Shown: positions 1-11,692, counted from the first letter of the stretch. The stretch: DNA of 64,000 bases from Lucinisca nassula (GCA_963580285.1 OY757015.1:130321688-130385687), one strand, 5' to 3'. A program made the numbers and translations. The notes: generated by a model from the letters alone, not told the origin.

Positions 1-101
1 GCCAATCTAGACGAAAACAAGACGGACAGGAAGTACACAGCGCTGGATCTTTTCAAATCTATGTTTTTAACGAAAGTGACTCTGTTATTGTTTCTTAACT
101 G
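1..101 (+). CDS. SLC22-family transporter, internal exon (TM7 start; 5' half of gene off window)
   Basis: This is the first of six exons that join in phase into the C-terminal half of an SLC22 major-facilitator transporter (solute carrier for organic cations, anions or zwitterions at the plasma membrane). It reads in frame 1 as 33 codons plus two bases. It holds the end of the central cytoplasmic loop (ALDLFKSMFLTKVT) and the start of TM7 (LLLFLNW). SLC22 proteins usually have a similar leucine-rich LFxxxxLxKxTLLLFxxW segment here. The exon ends AACTG|GTAAGA, a consensus donor in phase 2, and the missing base of the Trp codon is supplied by the exon at 12539. The true 5' border of the exon and the first six membrane segments lie upstream. 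The subfamily (OCT, OCTN, OAT or an invertebrate-specific branch) cannot be assigned from this half, so no symbol is given. Confidence 0.88.
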
Positions 102-170
102 GTAAGACCTTTCAACTTATAGCAGCGCCAAAAACTTCTGCAACTGCAAACTGTCGTGGCATTTGGACAG
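102..170. other. Start of SLC22 intron 1 (102-12538)
   Basis: The intron begins GTAAGA at 102 and ends TTTCAG at 12538, about 12.4 kb. It is filled with the repeats listed below. No additional exon fitting the SLC22 protein was seen in it, and the flanking exons already join without a gap. Confidence 0.75.
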
Positions 171-447
171 CATTCATCACGGGAACAAGTCCGTGAAATG
201 AAGACCCCACTAAACCCCATTTTATATAAAGAAAACTGGGGTTTACAGGTATAGGGTATACATTATTTTTCTTATTTCTACTCCAAGACATAGGTTGTGA
301 GTACTCGATAGAATGAGGCGGTTCTAACAAGCACCCACAACCTATGTTTGGAGTACAAATAAGCAAACTATCACAATTTTTCATGAAAAATCTACCACTT
401 TGGAAATATGAAAGAATGCACTATTTCCCACGGATGCGTTGTCGTAA
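171..447. mobile_element. Hairpin MITE, family II
   Basis: This is a non-autonomous inverted-repeat element. One side carries an 'aacaagtccgtg' end and a CCCC-ACTTT / AAACTGGGG sub-palindrome. The centre is a long imperfect hairpin: TTCTACTCCAAGACATAGG and its complement flank a short loop near 305-320. The other end is 'cacggatgcgttgtcgtaa'. Similar ends occur at 1921-2181 and in half copies at 4010-4170, 5985-6060, 55720-55930 and 60680-60850. No coding potential is expected. Confidence 0.6.
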
Positions 448-1412
448 TTTAACTCTCCGAGTACTATGGACATTTCTACAGCAGACTTAAATTTCTGTTT
501 TTATTATTTTTGCAAAGGAAATTACTTGAAATCATCATGTTAACAAGTCCGTGCAATAAACATCCCTCTAAACCCTACATTTGTTCTAAAGTTATGCTCA
601 TTTATATTTGAAACATACCTATTCTCCTCTAAGAGTAACCTCCCCTGAATTTTCTTTGATTTTAACCCGCAATGCAATATTCTGTGATGTCAGTGGCTTT
701 AAACTTTACAAAAAATAATTATAAACACCATATATTCCATTTTGTAGTTGCCTAATACAGTTTGATTACTGTGTGTCTTGTTCATAATTCATCCGCAACT
801 ATTATTGACATTTATACCTTTGGCGCAAAGGATTAAGCCTTTTACCGTGCGCTGACCTTCTCGGCTTACCTGTACAGAATCATTTGTTGGAAATAGCTGG
901 CGCTTTAATGGAAAACAATTTTTAAACAAATATAACTTTTTTATTATACAATTTGACAAACATGTTCCGATTTAATCTAATTGTCCGTTTAAATTCCTTT
1001 AAAACGATATCAAATAAGTGCAACTTTTATTTAATTAGCTGCCGGCATTTTTATTTTCAAATTAATAACCCTTAATCCTTACTTGAACCATACAAAACTG
1101 TGGAAAAACAACGACAGTACCCTACTTTAACGGCTAAAATCCGCACTTTCTGTTAATATTATGAAAAAACGCCCGTATCAGACGCAATGTGTTTACAATA
1201 GTGTGGAATTTTATAGCAATTATAATATTTCAAGATAATATTTAATAACGGCATTTTGCGATTTAATTTGGAGCCTATTCAGAAAAAGCTTTATCGTCTG
1301 CACACGCGTGTAATCCCAAAGCGGGTCATTTTCAATCGACTGTAAAATCAACACATCTTCGCCTGGGCATCTCCTTGGAATGTAAATCAATCTAAGAATG
1401 CGGTGTCTAATC
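448..1412. other. AT-rich intron, nothing recognised
   Basis: Low-complexity, AT-rich intronic sequence. I see no transposon protein, SINE head or convincing ORF. Short ORFs on either strand have no recognisable domain. Confidence 0.5.
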
Positions 1413-1418
1413 TGCATC

Positions 1419-1461
<43 letters not shown>
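1413..1461. repeat. (TTTA)n microsatellite
   Basis: About twelve uninterrupted TTTA units, seen directly. Confidence 0.95.
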
Positions 1462-1920
1462 TTCACGTAGTTTTTTTTATTTCCATGTCCCGATTAGATT
1501 TTTGCACATTCTTTATACTTACTACGCAAATTTAAATAAACATTGCTAGTAATAAGATTTATGATTACATTTGTTTGTTTTGTATGTTTGTATGATTACA
1601 GCTGAAAGAAAGAAAGAAAGAAAGAAGCCCATGTGAATTCGTCACTAAATTTCTAAAAAGTTAAAAATTTATCTTTGTTATAATTTATATCTTATTTCCA
1701 TTACTCAGATACAGGCTAATCTGACATTTCGTTGTTCGCACATTGTTTTGCTGGAATACCAGAGGAATGTTTGTTTTATATTACTTTTTTTTTTTTTTGT
1801 AACACTGTTTGATTATTTAAATGCTATTGTGAATTCAGTCTGGTAAATATAAAAAAAAACCGTAAAGATGCCATTAATGCCTATGTTAATTGTTTTGTAT
1901 TCATTATTATCATCTTGGTT
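1462..1920. other. AT-rich intron with a short (GAAA)n tract
   Basis: It contains five GAAA units near 1606-1625 and a T-run at about 1783-1798. Nothing else is recognised. Confidence 0.5.
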
Positions 1921-2181
1921 GCAATGAACACCTCATTAAAAACTGCTATATTTAGAGAAAACTGGGGTTTACTGTGGTATTCATTTTATTTCATTTCTTG
2001 TCCAAAACATAGGTTGTGGGTACTCGTTGGAGCCACCTCAATGAGGTGGTTTTAACTATGTTTTAAGTATTGATGAGTTTACTTTGACGAATTAATTGTT
2101 TTTGAGATATATTTACTTTGACGAATTAATTGTTTTTGAGATAACAAAAATGCACTATGCCTCACGGATGTATTATCGTAA
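1921..2181. mobile_element. Hairpin MITE, family II
   Basis: It shares AAACTGGGGTTTAC, the ACATAGGTTGTGGGTACTCG stem with a CCTCAATGAGG centre, and the CACGGATGTATTATCGTAATG end with the copy at 171-447. The right arm of the hairpin is cut short. A 35-bp stretch is tandemly duplicated at about 2075-2145. Confidence 0.55.
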
Positions 2182-2754
2182 TGTGATTATTATTATTCTA
2201 TTCATTTATGTATAATCTAATGATTATTAGAAAAGTTTCTTATTTATTTATTTATTTCAACTATTAAATGATTTAAGATAAGGTGTGTACCCTTTTTCTG
2301 GTGTTCTTTCCATGATGCTGTGAAAAAGAACATGCATGTAAACCAAACTTTATACAAAACAGTCAGGTAATCAGGAATCAGTACGATTTTACACAAAAAC
2401 ATAGGTAGAAAGTACTTGAAAGAACCATATCAGCTTGGCGGTTCTGTGCCCATATATTTTTTTCAGCTCACTCGGGGATGGGAGGGGGGGGGGAACATCA
2501 CTGAAGACAATTATCGCTTTTTATGACACACGTAATGTGCATTGTATACCAGCTACTGCCCGTCAGGAAGCCTGACGATTAATGGACACGCGCGCAATGT
2601 ATACTGAATTACCGTCTTTCCGGAGAGATTAAAATTTATCGAATGACTTTATTCATATGCATTAAGTTCTAAGCAGAATCGGTACTATTTAGATAATGAG
2701 TATCTATTATTATTATTATTATTATTATTATCACCATATCTTGGATCCAAAATA
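2182..2754. other. Intron, nothing recognised apart from short repeats
   Basis: It contains a G-run near 2485-2494 and a (TTA)n tract of about nine units at 2704-2732. No gene or known element is seen. Confidence 0.5.
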
Positions 2755-3056
2755 CATGTTTGTTTGATTTGAGGTTTAACGACCCCGTCAACACTGTAAA
2801 GGTCATTTTGGAGACACTGCTTCCAATTTTGTGGGACTTTTACCCGACAATGAGATGGAATGATATCTCAAACCCTGTCGCCCAATGAAACCAATAGGGT
2901 TTATAAGCATGGACGGTCCGACTCGCACCGCTTTGCCTGGGCAGGCTTAGATCCTCTAAGCGGTTTACCAGTACTAGTGTGCGGTCGGTTTCAGCTCTGC
3001 GCGGACGCATCATGCAGCCCATCTATTTCTTCAAGCCCCGATGGGCGGGGGCCGTG
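2755..3056 (-). mobile_element. SINE family A, near full length
   Basis: A ~300-bp interspersed repeat that recurs at 3304-3586, 4556-4708, 21045-21210, 44157-44325, 44655-44887, 47967-48265, 54126-54200, 54417-54604 and 57562-57830. One end is TTTGATTTGAGGTTTAACG and the other is GCCCCGATGGGCGGGGGCC. The orientation is taken from the copy at 47967-48265, whose 12-bp target duplication and CAAA-rich tail place the 3' end at the TTTGAGGTTTAACG side. The head is structured but is not an obvious tRNA. Confidence 0.65.
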
Positions 3057-3108
3057 AAATATACATGTATACTGGGTCCAAGTTACGAGAATACATCCGT
3101 TTGACATA

Positions 3109-3245
3109 GTACATTCTTATAGGTTGTGGGTTTTTGCTAGAACCGTTGCTTTGAAATTTATTTTAATTGCTTCAACAGACAAATACATATTATCCAAGAT
3201 TTGCTAGAGCCGTTCTATAGAGTACCCACAACCTATGTCTTGTAC
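3109..3245. repeat. Decayed hairpin MITE
   Basis: The inverted pair TATAGGTTGTGGG and CCCACAACCTATG is separated by about 100 bp. It matches the stems of the family II hairpins. Confidence 0.5.
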
Positions 3246-3303
3246 AGAAGAAAAGGTTTGGGATGATTGCTGGAAACGCTTCATTGACAACATAGTCTTT
3301 ATT

Positions 3304-3586
3304 TTGCCTCCATCAACACTGTATAGGTCATTTTGGGGACGTTGCTTCCAATTTTGTGGGACTTTTACCCGACATTGAGGTGAAATGACATCCCAAGCAC
3401 TGTCGCCCAATGAAACCAATAGGGTTTATTAGCATGGACGGTCCGCCTCGCACCGCGGTTCCTGGTCAGGCTTAGATCCTCTAAGCGATTTACCAGTACT
3501 AGTGTGCGGGCCGGATTCAGCTCTGCGTGGAAGCATCATGCAGCCCATATATTTCTTCGAGCCCCTATGTGCGCGGGGGGGGGGCT
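3304..3586 (-). mobile_element. SINE family A
   Basis: Second family A copy, about 550 bp from the first and in the same orientation. It is aligned from CATCAACACTGTATAGGTC to the G-rich head and lacks the last ~20 bp of the tail. Confidence 0.65.
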
Positions 3587-3725
<139 letters not shown>

Positions 3726-4009
3726 TATTGTGTCAATGAAGATCTGCCCGCCTGAAACTCAGTAATTGCTTTAAAATATGCCACCAGTAATATGTTTAGG
3801 AAAACCTTTTACTTTCTAAATCTTCAGAAACGCATTGTCTTTATTCAGTATTTTTTGCGTACAACTCGATATGACAACAATATCATTCTATGTCTGCGGC
3901 GTAAAACAAATTAAATAAAAAAAAAGTTGTAAATTATTATATTATCTAAATGCACGGCCAGTATTGTGGCCAAAAACAACAACAACAACAAAAAAGTAAT
4001 ATTCAGCAT
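3726..4009. repeat. Intronic duplication, copy 1
   Basis: This segment recurs, diverged, at about 5066-5765. Shared landmarks are TTATTGTGTCAA, TGCTTTAAAATATG, CACGGCCAGTATTGTGG and the GGCGTAAAACAAATT block. A GATA tract borders copy 1, and a CAGATAGATAATC remnant sits at the matching place in copy 2. This points to local segmental duplication rather than independent insertions. Confidence 0.65.
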
Positions 4010-4170
4010 TTCAGCAGCCTCACTGAGGCGGTTGGTTCTGACTAGTACCCACAACCTATGTCTTGGCTTAGAAATAAAGAAAATAATGTATACCACCGAA
4101 GCCCCACTTTTCTCTATATAAGTGGGGGTTAGAGGGTTTTCATTACACGGACTTGCTATCGTGATGATAA
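4010..4170. mobile_element. Half copy of hairpin MITE, family II
   Basis: It contains CACTGAGGCGGTT, CCCACAACCTATGTC, the CCCCACTTT / AAGTGGGGGTT pair and an ACACGGACTTG end. The left hairpin arm is missing. Confidence 0.55.
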
Positions 4171-4555
4171 ATCGGTGGTTATTTAAGCAAGAAGTGTAAT
4201 CTCGGATGAGACCCGGCGTCTTAATTGTTCATTTTAGATGAATTATTCTGGTTATATGATATTACTTTTTAAATACAACTACAGGTCAAGTTGCCACTTA
4301 CTGTGGCTACTGTGTTTAACAGCGCGCGTCACGATACTTGGTGATAATTCGATTATCGACAGGTAGTCGGAAGTGTGCTTACTCAATGTATTGATCGATT
4401 AACAATCCATCATGAACGATTTTATCGACGAGCGTCATCTACCTGAGCAGAAAGAAAGAAAGAGCGCATATGATGAAGTTATCGTCAAAGATGTATCGTC
4501 AAAAAAAGAAAGATTTACTCGTTTTGCACGAAAAAAAATAAGGAAGAGAAACATT
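4171..4555. other. Intron, nothing recognised
   Basis: No repeat family member, ORF or RNA gene is recognised here. Confidence 0.45.
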
Positions 4556-4708
4556 GTTTTGTTTGTTTGATTTGAGGTTTAACGTCCCCGTCAACACTGT
4601 AAAGGTCATTTTGGAGACGTTGCTTCCAATTTTGTGGGACTTTTACCCGACATTGAGATAAAATGACATCTCAAGCCCTGTCGCCCAATGAAACCAATAG
4701 GGTTTAAG
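4556..4708 (-). mobile_element. SINE family A, tail half
   Basis: It carries TTTGATTTGAGGTTTAACGTCC through CCAATAGGGTTT and then stops, so about half of the element (the head) is missing. This fits 5' truncation on insertion. Confidence 0.6.
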
Positions 4709-5065
4709 AAGAGAAACATATAAACTAGCTAACAGACATTTGCAGCACAGGCCGCCACAATTACCTCTTCACGGGAAAGAGAATAATAAAGTATTCTTAT
4801 TGATTGTTGCTTGTTTAAAATATAGACTGTTGGACCTCATTAGAATCGCCTCGACGAGGCGTTCTTACGTGTGCTCAAACTCTGTGTTATCATCATAAAT
4901 GAGAATATAACAATATTTCATTTGTATTTTCAAATAAATAAATAAATAAATAGAAAGAAAGAAAGAAAGATGAATATTATTTGTGAACAACTAAAAACTA
5001 GAATTGTATTATGCGAAGTTGTTTATCAATGGTGGCATGATAAGGCTTACTGAGTCATTAAACAG
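4709..5065. other. Intron with a decayed hairpin and short tandem tracts
   Basis: A degenerate GAATCGCCTCGACGAGGCG hairpin centre is present near 4840-4865. (AAAT)n and (GAAA)n tracts lie at about 4932-4970. No gene is seen. Confidence 0.45.
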
Positions 5066-5765
5066 ACAGATAGATAATCGGCCATTATTGTGTCAAGACA
5101 GATTTATCCGCATTAAAATCAGTAAGAGTATCTCCTCTGTATTTCTATGCTTACAACTCAGACTCAAGGTTCTCGTCCTAACGGATACATTACAAAAACA
5201 CGCCTATACAAATACATTGTAAATTTAACCACCAAACAATGAAAATTTTCAGATGAAAAATTGTGTTATTTTTTCATATTTCTGCTCAAAACACAGATTG
5301 TGGGTACTCGTTAGAACCGCATCGGCGAGGCGGTTCTGTCGCGTGCCCAAAATCTATGTTTTTGAGCAGAAATAAGAAAAATAATTTATACCCCTCCAAA
5401 CCCCAGTTTTACTGTACGAAAGTGGGGTTTAAGGGGTCAAATTTATATCGCCATCCTTTCGGGATGTAGCTCGATATAACAGTTATTTCACAGGCCGGTA
5501 CGTAAACCTTGCAGACAACAATAGAAAATATATACTTCTATATAACTGCTTTAAAATATGCGACCAGTAATAAATATGTCTGAAAACTTTTAATTCGAAA
5601 TCTTCAGCAAAGCACTGTCTGTATTTTTGGCATGCAACCCGATACTCGATATTACAACAATATTAAAGTCTGTGGCGTAAAACAAATTTAATAATTATTA
5701 AATGTTATAAATAAATATATTATCAATATGCACGGCCAGTATTGTGGCACAAAACAACAAAATAA
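5066..5765. repeat. Intronic duplication, copy 2, split by a MITE
   Basis: Diverged second copy of 3726-4009. It is interrupted by the hairpin element at 5188-5466, so the duplication is older than that insertion. Confidence 0.6.
5188..5466. mobile_element. Hairpin MITE, family I
   Basis: The family I consensus is a ~270-bp element with ends CATCACGAAAACACGCCTA and its complement TAGGCGTGTTTTCGTGATG, around a ~110-bp hairpin built on TTCTGCTCAAAATATAGATT, TGTGGGTACTCGTTAGAACC and their complements. One flank has AAACTGGGG / CCCCACTTT, and the other is T-rich with TTTCATCTTAAAA. This copy starts CATTACAAAAACACGCC and has a degraded right end (TCGCCATCCTTTCGGGATG). The 68-codon ORF inside it is only the hairpin read through. 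Confidence 0.75.
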
Positions 5766-7227
5766 AGTAACATTTACATTTCAGCAGATTAGCGTTTTAG
5801 TCACTTTCTGCTGATCCGCAGTCTGCTAAATTCAGCAGGTTTTTCAGCGTATTAGACAGGCCCCATTAAGACAGCATATCCGCGTGACATAGTGTTTTTT
5901 TTTTTTTTTTTTCTTTTTTTTTTTCTTTTTCGTATCTCCAAAATGGCAATTCATATCTCACAAACGATTATCTACTATGTCTTGGTGCAGATATTAGAAT
6001 TGTAAAGTAGGGGTTAAAGGGGTTTTCATTACATGGACTTGTGATTATGTGGCATTTCTAAACAATGTCAATTAAAATAATTCAACTGACACCCACCATA
6101 AAGTATTAAGTTTTTTTTTTTCCTTCTTTTTTTTTCTAATATATAAAGAACAATATTTCATTCCAGCACACACAAAAATAGGATTTTTGAGAACCAATAA
6201 TATTTTGTGTTAAGCACAAAAAAGACCTACTTTTAAAAGAGTAAGTTTTTTTAGTAACGACAGAAAAGAACTTTATTTGGAGATAAACTCAGATCACACC
6301 AAAACTGCCAGTCCGAAATTAACTAGACATCAATTGACATGAGCGATTCTCGTTCAGTATCCCCCGGGGTCATAAAAGCGAAACTGATTTCACACACAGC
6401 CAGCTCATAACACAGTTGAGATTACACAACAGGTACATATTATAGGCCTTAGTCAAAGGGAGACAATCCAATATTGACTTGTAGTGTTACTATCAGGGAA
6501 CAGGTGAATAGATTAAATGTCAGATATAGTTGGCCATGTTAGGATATAAATAAAAAATTCGATTGCGAAATTCAAGCTTAAATTTACAATTAAAGTAGTT
6601 TTTTAATGTTTAAAACTACTATTTAATTCAAAATTTCATTCCAGTGTTTTTACATGCCTTTTGAACAGATCAGTAAGTTCTGTATGTTATATCACACACT
6701 TACATATACAGGAACTTCAATTTAGTTTAAACTTTATTTTATTTGTATAACTAATACATATAAACTCAACACATAAAAGCTATGAAATTACAATGTTACA
6801 CAAATGGGATTCAGGAGAAAGTCGTTCGACTTTTGAAAAGTCTGTATCCCACCTTGCTTAAAGTGAAGACAAAAGTTATACGTGATTTAGCTTGAAAACA
6901 AGACCCTAAGTACTTTGTTTCATAGATTTGTGTGTCAACATTCCTTTGAAACCAATCTGCTGCAGGCTCCACGGGGAGTGGATAAGTTCTTATTCCAACA
7001 CTATGTTTTACCAACTCACGACCTTGCACATGCAAGCAAAGACAAAACGTGCTTTGTCAGATTTAAGCCTCTAGAACATTTGCAATGTAGCATTAGTATC
7101 TATCAAAAACGTTAGATAAGTGTGAAACACGAGCAGAGCAGAACAAGAGATCCATCTTATGTACTTTCCTAATGGGATGTATTATCCTACAAACAATTGA
7201 AGTAGGGTTTAAACTAAATTCGTCAGT
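5766..7227. other. Intron 3' of the LINE, mostly unassigned
   Basis: A poly-T stretch lies at about 5898-5928 and a family II MITE tail (GTAGGGGTTAAAGGGG, ACATGGACTTGTG) at about 5985-6060. The part from about 6700 to 7227 may be the 3' untranslated region of the minus-strand LINE that follows, but its end is not defined. An open minus-strand frame of 74 codons at 6811-7035 has no domain I recognise. Confidence 0.4.
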
Positions 7228-8122
7228 TTATTTGAAACGTTTTGTCTTTAGTAGAAATTCCTGCACAGCAAGGAAGACCTGTTTATTCTGGTGTAAAGAA
7301 AGCGCTGAACTGCCAAAGAGCAGCAGCTTAAGAGTGGGGCGACAAATCTCCGATACTGTATCGAGTAGATCTTGTCTTTGGTTGGTGTAACGATTACAAT
7401 TTAACATAAAGTGGTCTGTATCTTCTATTGAGCCACAAACACACAGAGGGTTATCAATAATATTTTTAGAGAAGAGATGCTGGTTTAACGAGCTACATTT
7501 TGTCCTAAGTCTTGCATGATAAATTTGTCCAAGTCTTTTTCCACAAAGGTAATATTTAGGAGGAATTTCTAGGTTTGTATTTAGCTTTCGTTTGAAGGAA
7601 TCGCTAGAAGGAGAATCACTTACTTCGCTTGGGAGGTCGTTCCAGTCTCTGATAACAGATGGTAGAAAAGAATTATAATATTGTTGTGAGTTGGCGTGTA
7701 TAGTACTAATGTTTGATGCATTACGCAGTTGATATGCTGAGGTATTACCAACTGAAGGCGGTACCAAAGAGGAAAGGTACTCAGGAACTAGGCCATTTTT
7801 CATTTTAAAAAAACATCTGAAGTTTATGCTTTTTCCTTCTGGACGATAGTGATTCCCACCCAGTTTCAGTGTGTAGAGCATCGATAGAGACAAGTTTAGT
7901 TGCTCCTGTGATAATCCGTGCAGCTTCGTTTTGGATTTTTTCAAGCTCGTTAACTTCATAATGGGTGCAATTGTCCCAGACTACGTCTGCATATTCCAAA
8001 AGAGGTCTTATAAAGGAGATATAGATAGTCTGTAGCGATTTCCTATCAAGGGTAAACTTGTGTTTTCGCATTACATTAATACGAATCCACGCCTTTGACT
8101 TGATATATTCCAAGTGCTCGTG
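7228..8122 (-). pseudogene. LINE C-terminal region with Cys/His motif
   Basis: This part continues the reverse transcriptase frame after a premature TGA. It has a thumb-like segment (FIRPLLEYADVVWDN, LEKIQNEAARIITG), then a frameshift at an A-run near 7805. The last ~190 codons end in a cysteine/histidine motif (CVCGSIEDTDHFMLNC) typical of the C-terminus of LINEs of this group. The final codons are at 7228. Confidence 0.8.
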
Positions 8123-9810
8123 TCATGTACAATCGTTTGTAAAGATTAACCCAAGATGTTTGTGTGAACTTACTTCGTTACTTTGTGTTTTATTCATTAG
8201 AACTAGGGGATGATAAGGTTTATGGCGCTTTCGTGAAAAAGTAATGGACTCTGACTTTGCTGGGTTAAATGTGACTAACCATTTTGTTGCCCATTGGTGT
8301 ACTTTGAGAAGGTCGGAATTCAGCTGATGAGCAGCTTGGTCTGGCTTTTCTACTATTACGTAAAGACTAGTATCATCTGCAAAGAGTCTAATAGATGAAT
8401 TTATATCCTCAACGATATCATTAATGTATAAAAGAAAAAGAAGAGGACCAAGAATAGAGCCTTGAGGAACACCGGCTTTGATAGATGCCCATTCAGAACT
8501 GACTCCCGGCAAAACAACTCTCTGCTTTCTGTTATCTAGGTAGTTTTTGAACCACTGTAAGAGAGATCCAGTAATACCAGCCCTTTCAAGTTTAAAAAGC
8601 AAACCTTTATGCCATACCCTGTCAAAGGCTTTGCTTATATCACAGAATATGGCTCGGACTTCTTTTCCTTCATCGAGTGCTTTACAAAAAGTATTATAAA
8701 TAACTATTAATTGATTCACTGTTGAATCGCCTGGAATAAAACCCGATTGCATTGCTGTAATAATATGATGATCGCGAAAGAAATTGAAGACATGTTTGTG
8801 TATGATTTTTTCCAAAACTTTTCCGATTGTGCTCAAGAGAGAAATAGGCCTGTAGTTAGTTACGTCCGAAGGGTCATTTTTCTTGTAAATAGGCGTCACA
8901 TTGGCTTGTTTCCATATGTCTGGAATCCGGCCCACAGAAATAGAAAAATTAAATAAATCAGACAAGGGAGATGAAAGTGGCTGTGCAAGTTCCTTGAGAA
9001 GTTTATTGTTAATAGAATCTGGTCCTGCTGCTTTGCCAGTTTGAAGGGCACGGAGAATGGATGAAACTTCTTCAGGTGTTGAAACTATTGATTCAAGTAT
9101 ATTAGTGGGTACGTTTGCTGTATGAGGCAGGAATGCATTACTTTCATCTAGCTCAGTTTGTTGTGCAAAATATTGATTTAGAGCTTCGGCTTTTTCACAT
9201 TCAGAAGAGTATATTGTACTTCCTCTTTTGAGTGGGGGGATTGTGGATGTCTGTTCAGGCTTTATAATTTGTTTTAACGTTTTCCACCAATCTTTAGGGC
9301 CTAAGTTTGTATTCGCTAATTTATTGGCTAATTTCCTAATGTCATCATTTTTTGATTTCCTTATTTCGTTGGTTAATTTGTTTCTAATATGTTTGTAATT
9401 TTCGAAGTCGTGTACATTGTTTGTTCTCTTATATTTGTCATACAAGCGTTTCTTTTTCCGTATTAATCGTTTTATATCGTTTGAAAGCCAAGAGGGATCT
9501 GACTGTCTTATTTTTATAATTTTATTAGGTATATGCTTGTTGGCCAGCAGACAAATTTTATCTGTAATATTTCCTGCATAGGTATCGATATCATCATTTT
9601 CGAATGATTTCCAGTCAGTTACCTCCAGGTCATTTGAAAATGCTTCATAGTTACCTCGGTTGTATAAATAAATTTTCCGGGTATAAACTGGGGTAGTGGC
9701 TTTTTTGAAGGTCAGTACACAATATATAGGACAATGATATCTTATGTCCTGACCAAGGAATGGTTCACCGACACCACTTAATAATATATTATTTTTATTT
9801 CCAGTTAAAA
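8123..9810 (-). pseudogene. LINE reverse transcriptase
   Basis: The open frame from 9445 to 8123 carries the reverse transcriptase blocks in order: GKAAGPDSINNKLLKEL, NYRPISLLSTIGKVLE, QSGFIPGDSTVNQL, AIFCDISKAFDRVWHKG, GVPQGSILGPLLFLLYIND and the catalytic FADD (8372-8383). The same frame is open upstream of the first ATG at 9445 to about 9810, so that ATG is internal. The enzyme would copy element RNA at a nicked chromosomal target. It ends at a TGA where related elements continue. Confidence 0.88.
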
Positions 9811-10580
9811 AAGATCTATTATAGAGGAGGAGGATTCTGTGTAATGCGTTGGTTCCTTAATTAGCTGATGAAGGCTAAATTGTTTACAAATATCTTTTAC
9901 TTTTTTGTTGGCAGATTGTTTTAATATGTCAAAGTTGAAATCTCCAGTTACTAGAATATTTCGTACATTTGTTTCAAATGCCTGGCCAATAGAATCTTCA
10001 ATCGACGACCATATGGCATTCGTTGAATTAGGCGGACGATAAAACGTACCGATTAGTTGTTTCTTACTATTTACCATGACTTCTATCCAAATACACTCTA
10101 TGTTTGGCAATTCAAGATCGTTTCGTCTGCAGGAGTAGGTATTGTTTTAACATATACGCAGATTCCGCCATAATTTTCTCCAAATCTGTCACGCCTAAAT
10201 AATTTGTAGCCTTTAAGATTTAAAACGTCATCCGAAGTTCTTTGATCCAGCCAAGTTTCAGTAATACATATAACATCAAAGTTTTGAAGTTCAGCCTCAA
10301 GTAGATCTAATTTATTCACGATGCTTTGAACATTATAATGGACAACTGAAAACTTGTCTTTAATTATTTGGTCTTCTACGCTTGTAAAAGAGCTTTCAGA
10401 AGAGGAGGAAGGAGTCGTTGATGGACCAGGATTCAGTTCTATTCCTGATATAAAAAGCAGTGACATGATTATCAAGATATCAAAATAGTTAAGAGGCTCA
10501 ATACATTTGGTCTTTGCTTGACGACTATAGTGCAACCCTATCCGCATTCTATAAATAGCAAGTGGTATCATGTTATACAA
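9805..10580 (-). pseudogene. LINE endonuclease with 2A-like NPGP remnant
   Basis: Two overlapping frames (10580-10098 and 10110-9805) make up an apurinic/apyrimidinic-type endonuclease. It shows YNVQSIVNKLD, ICITETWLD, YGGICVYVK, GTFYRPPNS, GDFNFD and SSSIIDLF. A one-frame slip near 10105 breaks it, and another near 9805 separates it from the reverse transcriptase. Just before the domain, at 10422-10448, the peptide SGIELNPGP resembles the 2A ribosome-skipping motif (D-V/I-E-x-N-P-G-P) found at this place in some animal CR1/L2 LINEs, but the Asp is missing. Confidence 0.8.
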
Positions 10581-11157
10581 TCTGTTAAATGACGAAAAAG
10601 TTTTGAAGATGCGGAAGGGTGACTTCTAGTGTGAAGCTCTGTACGACAGATGGCAAGGTGTAAGCAGTTTTCCCCGTGGTGCAGCAGCAGTAAATTCAAA
10701 GGAACAATTACACATAACAGACACACAAATATATACATACACTTGATAGTTACATAAATGGGAAACGGAATAGATATATTTGCATAGATTAAATACTATA
10801 ATCGTATGCATGTAAGTGTTCATATTAAAACAATTTATATTTTGTTGTTGATGTAATCAAGAATTGTCCTGACCGCTGCTAGTGGAAGAAGGCAAATTAC
10901 GTCGGTTGCTTAATTATGGAATGTAACTACATACGGGGAACACGGCGCCCCAGAAACATTCCACCAACTCCCAAACTGTGTCACGACGCATGAGCAACAT
11001 TGCATCAGCGCCGATGCAACGTTCTTACACCGCATCGACGCCGAAACGACGTCACCGGAACACCGTATTCCCGACTAGTATAAAGATAATTTCATATTCT
11101 GACTTACCAAAAGTATATTCCAAAAGGCTGTTCATTACGATTATATATGGCTGTAAT
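10581..11157. other. Intron 5' of the LINE, unassigned
   Basis: It may contain the 5' untranslated region of the minus-strand LINE. Nothing else is recognised. Confidence 0.4.
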
Positions 11158-11275
11158 CATCACGAAAAAACGCCATTATAATTTTGACCCCCAACCCCAC
11201 CTTTACATAGTAAGATCGGGGTCCACAGGGGCAAACCCTATTCTTGATATTTCCGCTCAAAAGAGAAAATAATCA
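11158..11275. mobile_element. Hairpin MITE, family I, left fragment
   Basis: It starts CATCACGAAAAAACGCC, followed by ATAATTTTGACCCCC, a decayed CCCCACCTTT arm and TTTCCGCTCAAAA. The hairpin is then lost. Confidence 0.55.
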
Positions 11276-11692
11276 GATTCTTTTTCCTTTTGTTCTTCAT
11301 TTTTTGGTTGCTTTTCAATATATTTTAATAGGCATGTTTTCGTTATGGTGACAAACCGGGATATACAGATACCATTTACAACGAAGATATATGGTGTTGT
11401 ATGATGAGAAAGACCTGCCTTCAAGTTCCGTTGACTCGCTCATAATATATTTAAAACTCAAAAGATAATTTCATTAATATTGTTATTCAGGGCCCGTGCC
11501 ACATACTAACCTACCACGGGTATGAGATTACTAGGCAGTACTAATACTGATAAGGCTTCAGTACATACCCATTAACCCCTCCTGCACCAAATGGAATCTT
11601 CCACCCAACATACAGCAAGAGTCCACCCCAAAACCCAGGGGCGCCAGGCTGCGTTCTCTTCAAAAGCTGTGTGGAAATTGGCTTACAATTTT
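11276..11692. other. Intron, nothing recognised
   Basis: No element or gene is recognised. Confidence 0.4.

Larger units (their letters stand above)
7228..10580 (-). mobile_element. Non-LTR retrotransposon (LINE), CR1/L2/Jockey-like, defective
   Basis: Read on the minus strand, this is one continuous LINE coding region: apurinic-type endonuclease, then reverse transcriptase, then a cysteine/histidine C-terminal domain. It is broken by frameshifts near 10105, 9805 and 7805 and by an in-frame TGA at about 8120-8122, where related elements usually have Trp. The copy is therefore not autonomous. It lies antisense in SLC22 intron 1. The 5' end may reach about 10900. No target duplication was identified. 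Confidence 0.88.

Noticed and set aside
5263..5469. Recurring ORFs with ISAQNxDCGY and LEPPxR
   Set aside because: These are hairpin MITE sequences translated; the same string appears in many copies on both strands.
8747..8956. Plus-strand ORFs across the LINE and LTR elements
   Set aside because: They are shadows of minus-strand transposon coding regions.
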